Shown piece by piece: positions 17,082 to 26,478 of a DNA stretch of 64,000 nucleotides (position 1 is the first letter of the stretch; each line of letters begins with the position of its first letter). Location: assembly GCA_963781665.1 (NCBI GenBank), contig CAWAGA010000002.1, forward strand, positions 992,001-1,056,000, written 5' to 3'. Position numbers and translations under genes: made by a program. Source of the stretch: JAJYIW01 sp963781665 (GTDB lineage Bacteria > Chloroflexota > Anaerolineae > Anaerolineales > Anaerolineaceae). The notes beneath the pieces were generated by a model. It was not told where the DNA came from. It did no database searches and saw only the letters and a program-made list of their open reading frames with translations.

Positions 17082-17588
17082 ATGGCCCATCTGTTGGTCA
17101 AACAACTTCATTTTGCACGCAGGGAATTTCTACGTGCATGGAATGGGGTATCAGCTGAAGATGCCCGCAAACGCCTCATGCCAATGAACTGTATCAGTTG
17201 GATTATTGGCCATTTAGCCAGCCAGGAAAACCAATATTGGGTTTACCTGGGTCAGGGAAAGGAGTTGGTCCCTGGGTTGCGCCAGCAAGTTGGCCATGGC
17301 CAACCTGCCACCACTCCCGACCTGGATGAGATGGTTTCGGCCTGGCAGACAATTACTAAAGAAGCCGATCTGTTCCTGGACGGGTTAACTTCGGAAAAGA
17401 TGGAGACCCATTTCATCCGTAATGGAGCCCAAATTCCCGAAAACATTGGCACCTTGGTGATGCGGAATACATTCCATTACTGGTACCACATGGGAGAAAT
17501 CTCCTCCATTCGCCAATTACTCGGTCATCAGGACTTACCTGAATTCGTCGGCGATATGACGACGCTCACCTTTCACCACGAGGAATAA
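17082..17588 (+). CDS. DinB-family four-helix protein
   Basis: A 168-residue helical protein of the DinB/YfiT-like putative metalloenzyme superfamily. The pattern SWIIGHLASQENQYW and the C-terminal HYWYHMGEISSIRQLLGH place the histidines as expected for the three-His metal site. Relatives include mycothiol- and bacillithiol-dependent transferases, but many have unknown function. ATG 17082 has AAAGG about 9 nt upstream; ATG 17073 is an alternative that adds three residues. Neighbouring genes give no clue to substrate. Confidence 0.82.
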   Translation: MAHLLVKQLHFARREFLRAWNGVSAEDARKRLMPMNCISWIIGHLASQENQYWVYLGQGKELVPGLRQQVGHGQPATTPDLDEMVSAWQTITKEADLFLDGLTSEKMETHFIRNGAQIPENIGTLVMRNTFHYWYHMGEISSIRQLLGHQDLPEFVGDMTTLTFHHEE

Positions 17589-17600
17589 CCAGGCATCTCG

Positions 17601-18284
17601 ATGAGGTTTACCGTTTCAAATACCTGGCGCGAAACCTTTCCTGATGCCGCCGTTGGCTTCCTGGTCGTTCGCAATGCCAACAATCCGGAAACCCATCCTG
17701 ACCTGGATGCCCGCAAGACTGACCTTGAAGCCAGTTTACGGGCGCGGTTTTCCGGGATGGACCGAACTGCTCTCGAAACAATTCCCCCATTGCCGGTGTA
17801 TTCAGCCTATTACAAACATTTCAAGAAAACCTACCACGTTTACCTACAGCTCGAATCAATCGTACTCAAGGGTAAATCGATCCCTGACGTTGCCGGGCTG
17901 GTCGAAGCGATGTTCATGGCTGAACTCAAAAACATGTTATTGACTGCCGGGCATGATCTGGATATGGTCCAGCCGCCCGTACGGCTGGATATTTCCACCG
18001 GTGAGGAGCATTACACAGGATTGAAGGGCCAGGATCAGGTCCTCAAACCCGGTGATATGTATATTGCAGATACAGAGGGGATTATTTCGAATATCATCTA
18101 CGGGCCAGATCGACGCACCCAAATCAGTCCGGCAACAAGCAATGCCCTTTTTACAACTTATGGACCTCCAGGCATCAGTGCCCAGGCAATCGAGCTGCAC
18201 CTACATGAGATTTACGAGAATATATTGACTTTTTCTCCAACGGCTGCGGTTGATTCTCTCACCGTTATTGCCGCTGTAAAATAA
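17601..18284 (+). CDS. B3/B4 tRNA-binding domain protein
   Basis: A 227-residue protein that matches the stand-alone B3/B4 domain found in the phenylalanyl-tRNA synthetase beta chain (VYSAYYKHFKKTYHVYLQLESI, then GDMYIADTEGIISNIIYGPD). Free-standing copies are thought to act in editing or to bind amino acids or tRNA, without firm proof. It starts 12 nt after the DinB gene and ends 11 nt before treS, so the three may be co-transcribed. Confidence 0.82.
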   Translation: MRFTVSNTWRETFPDAAVGFLVVRNANNPETHPDLDARKTDLEASLRARFSGMDRTALETIPPLPVYSAYYKHFKKTYHVYLQLESIVLKGKSIPDVAGLVEAMFMAELKNMLLTAGHDLDMVQPPVRLDISTGEEHYTGLKGQDQVLKPGDMYIADTEGIISNIIYGPDRRTQISPATSNALFTTYGPPGISAQAIELHLHEIYENILTFSPTAAVDSLTVIAAVK

Positions 18285-18295
18285 GAAATGAGGTA

Positions 18296-19936
18296 ATGAT
18301 GGAATATGTGACCGTTGGGGGAGACACCTGGTATAAGAACGCCATTTTCTATGAAGTCAATCTGAGAGCATTCTACGACAGCAACGATGACGGGCACGGT
18401 GACCTGAAGGGTCTGGTTAGCCGCCTCGATTACCTTCAAGAGCTTGGAGTTGATTGTATCTGGCTTCTGCCGATATACCCATCGCCCTTGAAAGATGATG
18501 GCTATGATATTGCCGATTACTACGGCATCCAATCTACCTTCGGTGACCTGGCAGATTTTAAGCACCTGCTCGAAATGGTGCACGCCCGTGGGATGCACTT
18601 GATAATGGACCTGGTACTGAACCATACTTCAGACCAGCACGCCTGGTTCCAGGAAGCCCGGAAAAGCCGCCAATCCCCTTACCGTGATTATTACGTTTGG
18701 AGCGATACCGATCAAAAGTACCCGGATGCACGTATCATTTTTCTCGATACCGAGGCATCGAATTGGACCTGGGATGACTCTGCTGGGCAATATTACTGGC
18801 ACCGTTTTTACGCCTGCCAGCCCGATCTAAACTACGAAAACCCCAAAGTTCAAGCTGAAATGTTGAATGTGATGAAGTTTTGGCTGGACATTGGGATCGA
18901 CGGTTTTCGAGTCGACGCCGCTCCTTATCTGTTCGAACGGGATGGGACCAACTGCGAAAACCTGCCTGAAACCCATGCATTTCTCAAGAAAATCCGCCAA
19001 TTCGTCGATGAGAATTTTCCCGGCAAGCTTCTCCTGGCTGAGGCGAACCAATGGCCGGAAGACGTCCGGGCTTATTTTGGAGACAGCAATGAGTTTCAAA
19101 TGGGTTTCCATTTCCCCCTTATGCCCAGGATCTTTATGGCGATCCGCAAGAACGACCGTTCATCAATTGTTGATATCCTGGACCGTACGCCGCCGATCCC
19201 TACCGATTGCCAATGGTGTGTCTTTTTGCGCAATCACGATGAACTGACCCTGGAAATGGTGACCGAAGAAGAACGCCAATGGATGTGGAAAGAATACGCC
19301 CCGGAGCCGCGTATGCGCTTGAACCTGGGTATCCGCCGCCGCCTGGCGCCGCTGCTGGATAACGACCTGCGTAAGATTTACCTGGTCTACTCTCTCCTCC
19401 TCACCTTGGGTGGAGCACCGATCATCTATTATGGGGATGAGATAGGCATGGGCGATAATATCTGGCTCGATGACCGGAATGGCGTGCGCACACCGATGCA
19501 GTGGACCTCCGGCTTAAATGGTGGGTTTTCCCAGGCAGACCCGCAAAAGCTGTACCTTCCGGTGATCGATTCCCCCGATTACAAGCCCGCGGTCATCAAC
19601 GTGGCTGACCAGATAGCAGACCCGGATTCGCTGTTCCATAGAATTCAGCATATGATTTCTATTCGCCGGCACCATCCCACTTTAAGCTTAGGCCAGCGGG
19701 AATGGTTCCCGGTGACCTCGCAAGCAGTTCTAGCTTACCGGCGGATCTTGGATGGCGAGCAAATGATTATTTTGAATAATCTCTCTGGCGAAAACCGACA
19801 GCTTGAGATATCCCCAAACGAAATCGGGGTCAGCGAGGTAACCGATCTTCTAACGGGAGAGTTCCTACCGGTACCAGCAGATAAGGCTATGAATGTGTCA
19901 CTTGCTCCTTACCAGTGCCGGTGGTGGCATTTATAG
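18296..19936 (+). CDS. treS: Trehalose synthase / maltose alpha-D-glucosyltransferase (GH13)
   Basis: A 546-residue GH13 enzyme that interconverts maltose and trehalose. The N-terminus WYKNAIFYEVNLRAFYDSND and the motifs DLVLNHTSDQH, GFRVDAAPYL (nucleophile Asp near 207), LLAEANQWPEDV (acid/base Glu near 249) and FLRNHDEL (Asp near 313) are typical of TreS. The active site is complete. A C-terminal kinase (Pep2-like) domain is absent. GAGG precedes ATG 18296. With GlgP and the GH13 enzyme further on, it fits storage glucan and trehalose metabolism; a sucrose-acting relative is the main alternative. Confidence 0.9.
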   Translation: MMEYVTVGGDTWYKNAIFYEVNLRAFYDSNDDGHGDLKGLVSRLDYLQELGVDCIWLLPIYPSPLKDDGYDIADYYGIQSTFGDLADFKHLLEMVHARGMHLIMDLVLNHTSDQHAWFQEARKSRQSPYRDYYVWSDTDQKYPDARIIFLDTEASNWTWDDSAGQYYWHRFYACQPDLNYENPKVQAEMLNVMKFWLDIGIDGFRVDAAPYLFERDGTNCENLPETHAFLKKIRQFVDENFPGKLLLAEANQWPEDVRAYFGDSNEFQMGFHFPLMPRIFMAIRKNDRSSIVDILDRTPPIPTDCQWCVFLRNHDELTLEMVTEEERQWMWKEYAPEPRMRLNLGIRRRLAPLLDNDLRKIYLVYSLLLTLGGAPIIYYGDEIGMGDNIWLDDRNGVRTPMQWTSGLNGGFSQADPQKLYLPVIDSPDYKPAVINVADQIADPDSLFHRIQHMISIRRHHPTLSLGQREWFPVTSQAVLAYRRILDGEQMIILNNLSGENRQLEISPNEIGVSEVTDLLTGEFLPVPADKAMNVSLAPYQCRWWHL

Positions 19937-19948
19937 GATTTCAGCCTT

Positions 19949-20968
19949 TCAACGTCTGACGACAGCCCGGGTTACGTAACGGTCTACCGCACCGAAACGA
20001 TACTTGTAGTCTTCGTCTCCCCGCATGAAATCAAATTCTTCCACGTGGTTTTCGTTAGCCTCTTTGAGCAAATTGGCCAGCAAAACCCATCCTGGAGAAT
20101 ATTCGTTGAACTGGCGGTTTAGACCCGAGTTGTAGACCCAGATCTGGTTCAGATAATTGAAATTCAGATAAGCGGCTGCTTTTTCGCCATTGATCTCAAG
20201 AAAAGTAAGCTGCAAGCAATCAGCCTCGAATGCACAGCTGACGACACCCCGCATGAATTCGCGCATGGGAGGTGTGAGGAAATTCGCCTTTTCATCATCT
20301 TGGGCCATCATGTCGATGAAAGCATTGCTTTCAGCTTCCAGAGTAGCAGGATCGGTGACAGTATAGATACGCACCGGTACGCCGGATTCATCCAAACGGC
20401 GCATTTTTCGCCTGATTTCGTGACGCTGCTTTTTATCGAGTCCGGCCAGGTAAGTATCCCAATCACCGGGTAGGGCAATCCGAGGCGAATGCTGCAAACG
20501 CTCGCAGGAATAATTCCAGCCTTTACGACGGGCGGCAGTCTCCATGGCTGCCAGCGTAGGTGAACTATCGAGAATATTACACCAGTCCAGCACCCGCCAG
20601 GGAGGGGCTTCAGAAGAATCGAGGAAATCGAACAATCCATCGATGAACCTCGGCAGGTTCTCGCCGCTGGCGATCACGTCCAGGTAATCCGAAACTTCAA
20701 TACTGCCCAGTAAAAGCAAAGCCGGGGCGTTTTCTTTATTCCGACTGAAAAAAAGCGGTGCGATCCCGGCGACTTCTTGGCCTTGATAAGCAACAGCAAC
20801 GGTTAGGTCGGCATTTTTCCATTCTCCCCCACCCAGAGTTTGCCACCAATTCTGCAGATACTCGTGGCGTAAAAACGGAACACGGATTGTACTGGTCTCC
20901 AATATTGAATTCCAGGAATCCGCCATGTTTTTCATCTCAGTATTTGTTGTAATAAGCTTAAATTCCAT
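19949..20968 (-). CDS. GNAT/FemAB-like acyltransferase (BioF2-like domain)
   Basis: A 339-residue protein of the Acetyltransf_6/FemAB-like group. It shows a duplicated GNAT architecture, with LDKKQRHEIRRKMRRLDESG in the middle and a C-terminal HVEEFDFMRGDEDYKYRFG motif. Relatives act in polysaccharide or peptidoglycan side-chain assembly, but substrate is unknown here. ATG 20968 lies 7 nt after a TATAAT box and no Shine-Dalgarno is present, so the mRNA is probably leaderless; an in-frame TTG at 21001 lies upstream of the box. Confidence 0.85.
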   Translation of the reverse strand: MEFKLITTNTEMKNMADSWNSILETSTIRVPFLRHEYLQNWWQTLGGGEWKNADLTVAVAYQGQEVAGIAPLFFSRNKENAPALLLLGSIEVSDYLDVIASGENLPRFIDGLFDFLDSSEAPPWRVLDWCNILDSSPTLAAMETAARRKGWNYSCERLQHSPRIALPGDWDTYLAGLDKKQRHEIRRKMRRLDESGVPVRIYTVTDPATLEAESNAFIDMMAQDDEKANFLTPPMREFMRGVVSCAFEADCLQLTFLEINGEKAAAYLNFNYLNQIWVYNSGLNRQFNEYSPGWVLLANLLKEANENHVEEFDFMRGDEDYKYRFGAVDRYVTRAVVRR

Positions 20969-20975
20969 GGGGATG

Positions 20976-20981
20976 ATTATA
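20976..20981 (-). promoter_or_regulatory. -10 box for leaderless acyltransferase mRNA
   Basis: TATAAT on the minus strand, 7 nt before the ATG at 20968. Transcription should start at or next to the A of ATG. The -35 region (TTTGCA, 15-nt spacing) is weak. Confidence 0.65.
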
Positions 20982-21048
20982 CCGTAAGCGCTACTCTGCA
21001 AATGCCTGAAACTTTATGAGTGTTTTTTGGAAAAGCCCATTTTGACAG

Positions 21049-21054
21049 TATAAT
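21049..21054 (+). promoter_or_regulatory. -10 box for the PP2C-like gene
   Basis: TATAAT, 13 nt before ATG 21068, giving a predicted leader of about 6 nt with no Shine-Dalgarno. It pairs divergently with the box at 20976-20981. Confidence 0.6.
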
Positions 21055-21067
21055 TTAGACTAACGGT

Positions 21068-23467
21068 ATGTTCGATCTCAATATCATTCCCTTGAATTAC
21101 CTGCAAGGCCAGGAACAGGCCGGTTATCCAGGTTTGTTTGCGACAGCCACTCCACGCCACCCGGCACGCGGCCGGGCCGGTGATCTTTTGGTTACCCTGA
21201 TCACCTCACCCAGCGAAATCTCACCTCAACCGGGCGCTTTTCCAGACCAGCAGAAATTAACTGAGCTGCTCGAGCTTCTAGCAAAAACTTACTATCAAAT
21301 TCCAGGGACGGTAACCACAGCCTTGCGCAGTGTTGTTGAAGTGCTGAACCAGAATTTGCTCGATTATAACTTGCACCAATCTGGTAATGGGAGACAGGCG
21401 TTAGCGCTCTTAAACCTGGCTGCCATCCACAGTAACCAGCTTTACCTGGCGCACTGCGGCCCGACTCACACATTTGTCCTCTCCCCCCGGTCGGTTGACC
21501 ACTTCAATGACCAACAACTGGCGGGCCGGGGGTTGGGGCTGGGCCGGGGCGTGTCCATCCGTTATTACCAGGCGGCAATCGAATCTGGAAGCGCATTGAT
21601 CTTTTGCCCAGAGCCGCCGGCAGTATGGAGTACTTCACTCCTCACAAGCAGCACCTCGCTGTCAGGGGATGCATTGAAACGGCGCCTGGTCGGGCAGCTG
21701 CGAACGAACCTTAATGCAGCCATCATCCAGTGCAGCGATGGGAATGGCAAGATCACCGTTAATGGGAAGGCATTTCAAAGTGAACCTTCAGCGCTACCCG
21801 AGAGACAAAGCAGTCAGGCGGCAATTACTGAAACGATGCAAGCAGCACCCTCCCAGATCGTCGTCGAAAGCCAGCCTGATTCATCTGCCCGGACGGCTCA
21901 ACCAGCACCAAAACCTACCGATATTTCCCCGCAAAGACAAGAGCTCACAAACGCCACAGACCCTGGTTTCGCCCCAGCGCGCCCATCGTCCGTTCAAGAT
22001 AAGCCAATCCCAGCGCAAACCTCGCAAACGACTCGCAGGCATTCCCTTTCAGAGCTGACCCGCCGGCCTGAAGCGCAACCAAGCCGGCCGCAGCGAGAGC
22101 CAGCTCCTCGTACGGTGAAACCGCCAAAACCCCGAATCTCAGCGTGGCAGCTGATTGCCCCATATTGGAAATGGTTCCGCAGCGCCCAACAGCGCCTTGG
22201 CCAGTTAAGCCGTGAAGCTGCCGCTCGTATTCTGCCCGGCGCCGCTGGCAACGAAAGCGGCCCTTCAGCACCAGTTCTGGCTTTTATCGCTATTGCAGTA
22301 CCGGTTGTCATTGCCGCGGTAGGTCTGGCGGTTTATTTACAAAAAGGCCTCAACGACCAATATATGTATTATTTTACCCAAGCCCAGGCTGTTGCCCAGG
22401 ATGCAAGCCTCCAATCCGATACTCAGGCCGCCCGCAATGATTGGCAGAGCGCATTGATCCTGCTTAATAAAGCTAAGAATTTCAAGATGACCAGCGAATC
22501 GAGTACGCTGCAAAGCACAATTCAGAATGCGCTCGATCAGATCGATTCGGTCGTCCGGTTGACGTTCCAGCCTGCCCTGGTGAACAACTTGCCCAAGACA
22601 GCCCAGATCGAGCAGATAGTAACCACCGGAAATGATTTATACCTGTTGGACGGCTCTCAGGGAGCGGTAATGCGGGCTTTATTGACAGGTCGTGGTTATG
22701 AAATCGACCTGGATTTCAAATGTGGTCCTGGTCTGGCAGGTAATTTGGTGATTTCACCGTTGGTCGAAATCGCCCCTATGCCGATCGGCAATCCATTGCA
22801 AGCCACGATCATCGCAATAGATCAAACAGGAAATTTGATCTATTGCCAACCGGGCAGCTCACCGACAGCTAACCACAGCGGTTTGGTGCCTCCTGGGGAA
22901 AATTGGGGAAAAATTACCGCTTTTGCGATGGATAATAACGAGCTTTATGTCCTGGATCCGCAGGTGAATATTGGGATGTATGCCAGCGACCAGGCTGGTG
23001 GTTTTGATAACCAGCCAAGCCTATTCTTCGACAGCCTTCCGGCATTACTAGGCGACGTGGTGGATATGGCCGTAAATGCCCAGGATCTCTACCTGTTACA
23101 TAAAGATGGGCACATCACTTTGTGTACCTTCAGCCCATTTGGCGTCGAAGCCACGCGCTGCACAGAACCTACTCCCTATTCAGATCCGCGACCCGGTCAC
23201 GTATCGTCTCCGGTGACATTCCCTGGAACACAGTTCAGCCACATTGAATATACCTCGCCGCCTGACCCTTCAGTATTCCTGTTAGATCCGAACACGGCGA
23301 CGATCTATCATTTCAGCTTGCGGTTAAACCTGCAGCGACTGCTTCGCCCCCAACCCCTGACGGGATTTACCTTACCCGGTGGAGCGGCTACCGCGTTTTA
23401 CATCAGCCAGAACCGGATGGTTTTCATGGCTTTTGGAAACCAGGTGCTATTATCCTATTTGCCTTAG
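21068..23467 (+). CDS. Membrane protein with degenerate PP2C-like domain and C-terminal repeat domain
   Basis: A 799-residue protein in three parts. Residues 1-230 resemble a PPM/PP2C phosphatase (RAGDLLVTLITSP, a Gly-rich ARGLGLGRGVS segment), but the usual GDSR-type metal motif is replaced by HCGPTHTF, and I see no DG pair in place of the other metal ligands. A Pro/Ser/Gln-rich linker follows, then one membrane helix near residues 400-423. The last 370 residues look like a beta-propeller with repeats such as NDLYLLDG, NELYVLDP and QDLYLLHK. The phosphatase part is therefore probably a binding or sensing module with the propeller outside. It converges on a response-regulator gene. Function is unknown. 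Confidence 0.75.
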   Translation: MFDLNIIPLNYLQGQEQAGYPGLFATATPRHPARGRAGDLLVTLITSPSEISPQPGAFPDQQKLTELLELLAKTYYQIPGTVTTALRSVVEVLNQNLLDYNLHQSGNGRQALALLNLAAIHSNQLYLAHCGPTHTFVLSPRSVDHFNDQQLAGRGLGLGRGVSIRYYQAAIESGSALIFCPEPPAVWSTSLLTSSTSLSGDALKRRLVGQLRTNLNAAIIQCSDGNGKITVNGKAFQSEPSALPERQSSQAAITETMQAAPSQIVVESQPDSSARTAQPAPKPTDISPQRQELTNATDPGFAPARPSSVQDKPIPAQTSQTTRRHSLSELTRRPEAQPSRPQREPAPRTVKPPKPRISAWQLIAPYWKWFRSAQQRLGQLSREAAARILPGAAGNESGPSAPVLAFIAIAVPVVIAAVGLAVYLQKGLNDQYMYYFTQAQAVAQDASLQSDTQAARNDWQSALILLNKAKNFKMTSESSTLQSTIQNALDQIDSVVRLTFQPALVNNLPKTAQIEQIVTTGNDLYLLDGSQGAVMRALLTGRGYEIDLDFKCGPGLAGNLVISPLVEIAPMPIGNPLQATIIAIDQTGNLIYCQPGSSPTANHSGLVPPGENWGKITAFAMDNNELYVLDPQVNIGMYASDQAGGFDNQPSLFFDSLPALLGDVVDMAVNAQDLYLLHKDGHITLCTFSPFGVEATRCTEPTPYSDPRPGHVSSPVTFPGTQFSHIEYTSPPDPSVFLLDPNTATIYHFSLRLNLQRLLRPQPLTGFTLPGGAATAFYISQNRMVFMAFGNQVLLSYLP

Positions 23468-23480
23468 GGAAATATCGAGC

Positions 23481-24137
23481 TTAAATATCCAGGCGGTAAC
23501 CGACCCCGCGGACAGTCTTTAAGAAGCGGGGATTACGTGGATTGGCTTCCAGAGCGTGGCGCAGCCAGCTGATGTGAACGTCCAGTGTACGGGTATCCCC
23601 GGTATATTCGGTGTCCCATACCAGGCGAAAGAGCGACTCGCGTTCAATCACTTCTCCAGGCCGTTCCATCAATGCCTTGAGTAGAACGACTTGTCGAGGA
23701 GTCAAACGTGCGTGCCGTCCCAGGCAACGTACCTGTTTTTGCTTCAAGTTGAGGCGAATTGGGCCAACGTGGAGCAGATCTTTTTCGTCTCCCGGCATTA
23801 GCAGCTTCAAGCGGTTGGCCAGTTTTTGTACGGTAAACGGCAGCTTCAAAACAACATCTACTTCCACTTTACCAACTGGCATTTGTTGTTCGCTGACGAT
23901 CAAGATAATTGCCAGGCTATCCACCTGCTGGCGCAGCGAATGGCAGATTCGCTTGGCGCTGGTGCGGAGAGAGGCGGCATCAACAACGACCAGGTCAGGA
24001 TCGTAATCCCCCAAAAGCCCCTGGGCAGCGCTGCCATTCGGAACACTTTGCACCTGATAACCCTTCTTGACCAATGCTGGTCCAAAGGAAACGTGATCGT
24101 TACGTTTGCTTTCCAAAAGTAGGATTTTAGTAGTCAT
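23481..24137 (-). CDS. OmpR/PhoB-type response regulator with atypical receiver
   Basis: A 218-residue protein with an N-terminal receiver and a C-terminal winged-helix DNA-binding domain (RLTPRQVVLLKALMERPGEVIERESLF and TLDVHISWLRHALE). The phosphoacceptor-like Asp is in LVVVDAASL and the conserved Lys in VVLKLPF. The acidic pair after strand 1 is reduced to one Glu (ILLLESKRND), so metal binding and phosphorylation may be altered. No histidine kinase adjoins it. It may respond through partners or a distant kinase. ATG 24137 lacks a clear Shine-Dalgarno. Confidence 0.88.
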   Translation of the reverse strand: MTTKILLLESKRNDHVSFGPALVKKGYQVQSVPNGSAAQGLLGDYDPDLVVVDAASLRTSAKRICHSLRQQVDSLAIILIVSEQQMPVGKVEVDVVLKLPFTVQKLANRLKLLMPGDEKDLLHVGPIRLNLKQKQVRCLGRHARLTPRQVVLLKALMERPGEVIERESLFRLVWDTEYTGDTRTLDVHISWLRHALEANPRNPRFLKTVRGVGYRLDI

Positions 24138-24424
24138 CAGGAAGTCATGGTAGATAAATAGTCCAATTTAACAGATTCACCTTCCCACGACTGTTTTTAC
24201 TTTGTATCGAGATCCATTGAATGAGGTGGGAACCAGTTACACTTACTTTTCCCCTACGAGGAAAACATCATCAAGGAGTAGTTAAATTATACCTTAATAT
24301 TTTTAGATATTCTATTCCATCTATAGATGATATTCAGTTGCATCCTGATTATCCCCGTGTTAGAATCATCATAATCTGGTCAGTTTTCAGGTAATCTGCC
24401 AGGTGAATTGGTGAGGAGGTTTTC
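24138..24424. other. Divergent intergenic region, 287 nt
   Basis: An A+T-rich region between the response regulator (minus) and the BFN gene (plus). It holds the BFN promoter at 24338-24366 and a GAGGAGG ribosome site at 24412-24418. I see no convincing small gene or RNA. Confidence 0.6.
24338..24366 (+). promoter_or_regulatory. Sigma70-like promoter of the BFN-dnaB gene group
   Basis: TTGCAT (24338-24343), 17-nt spacer, TAGAAT (24361-24366). It lies about 58 nt before the BFN start and leaves a short leader with a good ribosome site. Confidence 0.6.
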
Positions 24425-25042
24425 ATGGCGAGAATGATAGAAATGTTGATCGACAGCGTCCGTGTAAGCCTGACCAATCAGCAGCGCATCGTCGTGCTCC
24501 GAGAAGCGAACTCAGAGCGTTACTTGCCGATCTGGATTGGTCCGTACGAGGCTGAATCGATCACAATTGCATTGCAGGAAGTCGAAGTTGCCCGCCCACA
24601 AACTCACGATCTTTTAAAAAATGTGCTTCAAGCAGTCAATGCACGTTTATTACGGGTTGAGGTCATATCTTTACGCGAAGATGTATATTATGGCAACTTG
24701 ATCATAGAGGTGAATGGGCACGTGATCGAGGTCGACAGCCGGCCATCGGATGCTCTGGCTTTAGCAGTCAGGGCGCATGTGCCGATTATGGTTACCCGGG
24801 ACGTATTGGATTCGGCCGGAATAACCCCGGAACAAGAAGGCCAGGAACAGGAATTATCATCACTCAAACCATCAGCGAACGTCGCTGGGGGAGATCCTAT
24901 CGAAGAACCCAGTGAAGAAAGACTATCGGTGTTTGAGGATTTTCTGGATAAACTCAACCTGGACGATCCTAATGCACCTTCCGAAGGAGGGAGTGAAGCG
25001 GACGAGGACGATGGTGAAGAGGATAAGCCGAAGCGGAAATAG
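24425..25042 (+). CDS. Bifunctional nuclease (BFN/DUF151) family protein
   Basis: A 205-residue protein. The first 135 residues are a BFN domain (MIEMLIDSVRVSL, RYLPIWIGPYEAESI, DSRPSDALALAVR), known from plant proteins with DNase/RNase activity and common in bacteria. The remainder is a low-complexity acidic tail ending in KPKRK. The catalytic mechanism is not settled, so enzymatic activity is inferred from the family only. GAGGAGG lies 6 nt before the ATG. It precedes dnaB by 50 nt and probably shares its promoter. Confidence 0.87.
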   Translation: MARMIEMLIDSVRVSLTNQQRIVVLREANSERYLPIWIGPYEAESITIALQEVEVARPQTHDLLKNVLQAVNARLLRVEVISLREDVYYGNLIIEVNGHVIEVDSRPSDALALAVRAHVPIMVTRDVLDSAGITPEQEGQEQELSSLKPSANVAGGDPIEEPSEERLSVFEDFLDKLNLDDPNAPSEGGSEADEDDGEEDKPKRK

Positions 25043-25092
25043 CCGCAGCGCCTTTATCACTCCATTTTCATGACCGGGATTATCCTGGTCCT

Positions 25093-26478
25093 ATGGCAAT
25101 TTATCAGAGACTTATGAGCGAACTCCCTCCGATCCAGGAATCTACAACAATCGATACCCAGGTCGTACCGCATAGCCGAGAAGCCGAAGAAGCTGTTCTC
25201 GGCTCGGTGATGATTAACCCTGAATCATACTATGACGTAGCCCAATTCTTGCAGGGCGACGATTTTTACATCGTCCGCAATCGCTGGATCTGGGAAGCTT
25301 TTACCCGCCTGCACGAGAGACGCAATCCAATCGATATCCTCACCGTCTCTGAAGAACTCGACCGGGTCAATCAATTGGGTGACATTGGCGGTCCCGCTTA
25401 CCTGACCGCTCTGGTGAACCAGGTACCAAGTTCGCTGCATGCAGAAGCTTATGGGCACATTATCGAGCACAGTGCTATCCGGCGGCGGATGCTCACAGCA
25501 GCCAACGAAATTGCCACCCTTGCTTACGACCAGTCCCAGACGGTCGATACGGTCATCGATGAAGCTGAAAAGGCTATCTTTGGCTTGAGCGACCGGCGGA
25601 TGCGCCACGATTTGCAGCCGATCCAACAGGTCTTAAGTGATTATTACGACCACATCGATGAGATTTCTCAACGGACGGATGAAATCTTCGGTGTCCCAAC
25701 GGGCCTGATCGACCTGGACCGGATCCTGGGTGGATTACAGAAATCGGACCTTTTGATTATTGCCGGGCGACCTGGAATGGGAAAATCTGGTTTTCTGCTG
25801 GGTGTGGCCAAAAACGCAGCCCAAAAACACAAAAAACACGTGGCCTACTTTTCGCTCGAAATGTCGAATGAACAACTCGTGCAGCGTTTGATCTCACAAG
25901 AAACCGGAATTGATTCACAGCGGCTGCGCAGCGGTAAACTCGAGGAAGACGAATGGCCGCTTTTCACCCAGGCCATCGAAGCGCTCAGCGGCACCCACAT
26001 CTACCTGGACGATACTCCCGCCCTCACCCCTTTACAATTACGCACCAAATGCCGGCGGCTCCACATGGAATACCAGCTCGACCTGGTGCTTATTGACTAC
26101 CTCCAATTAATGACCGGCGATTCGCGCATCGATAACCGGGTGCAGGAAGTTTCATATATTTCCCGCAATCTCAAGGTTCTGGCGCGCGAGCTGAATGTTC
26201 CAGTTGTAGCAGCAGCCCAGCTCTCCCGAGCGGTTGAGCAGCGTGCTGATAAAAGGCCGATCCTTTCAGACTTACGTGAATCCGGCTCGCTCGAACAAGA
26301 TTCAGATATCGTCATGTTCATCCATCGCCCAGACGCGATGGAAAAAGACAGCCCGATGAAAAACATCGCCGAGTTAATCATCGCCAAACACCGCAACGGC
26401 CCCACTCACCCGGGGATTGAGCTGGTCTTTATGAATAACCAGGCCCGCTTCGAAAATGCTGCAACCAGAAGATCATGA
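25093..26478 (+). CDS. dnaB: Replicative DNA helicase DnaB
   Basis: A 461-residue helicase with normal length and domains. The N-terminal collar starts at PHSREAEEAVLGSVMINPE; the C-terminal RecA domain has Walker A GRPGMGKS, EMSNEQLVQRL, the Walker B region DYLQLM and the arginine-finger segment near ELIIAKHRNGPTH. It unwinds DNA at the fork and recruits primase. No intein is present. ATG 25093 is used; ATG 25114 is also possible since neither has a strong ribosome site. The stop overlaps the dnaD start (ATGA). Confidence 0.96.
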   Translation: MAIYQRLMSELPPIQESTTIDTQVVPHSREAEEAVLGSVMINPESYYDVAQFLQGDDFYIVRNRWIWEAFTRLHERRNPIDILTVSEELDRVNQLGDIGGPAYLTALVNQVPSSLHAEAYGHIIEHSAIRRRMLTAANEIATLAYDQSQTVDTVIDEAEKAIFGLSDRRMRHDLQPIQQVLSDYYDHIDEISQRTDEIFGVPTGLIDLDRILGGLQKSDLLIIAGRPGMGKSGFLLGVAKNAAQKHKKHVAYFSLEMSNEQLVQRLISQETGIDSQRLRSGKLEEDEWPLFTQAIEALSGTHIYLDDTPALTPLQLRTKCRRLHMEYQLDLVLIDYLQLMTGDSRIDNRVQEVSYISRNLKVLARELNVPVVAAAQLSRAVEQRADKRPILSDLRESGSLEQDSDIVMFIHRPDAMEKDSPMKNIAELIIAKHRNGPTHPGIELVFMNNQARFENAATRRS

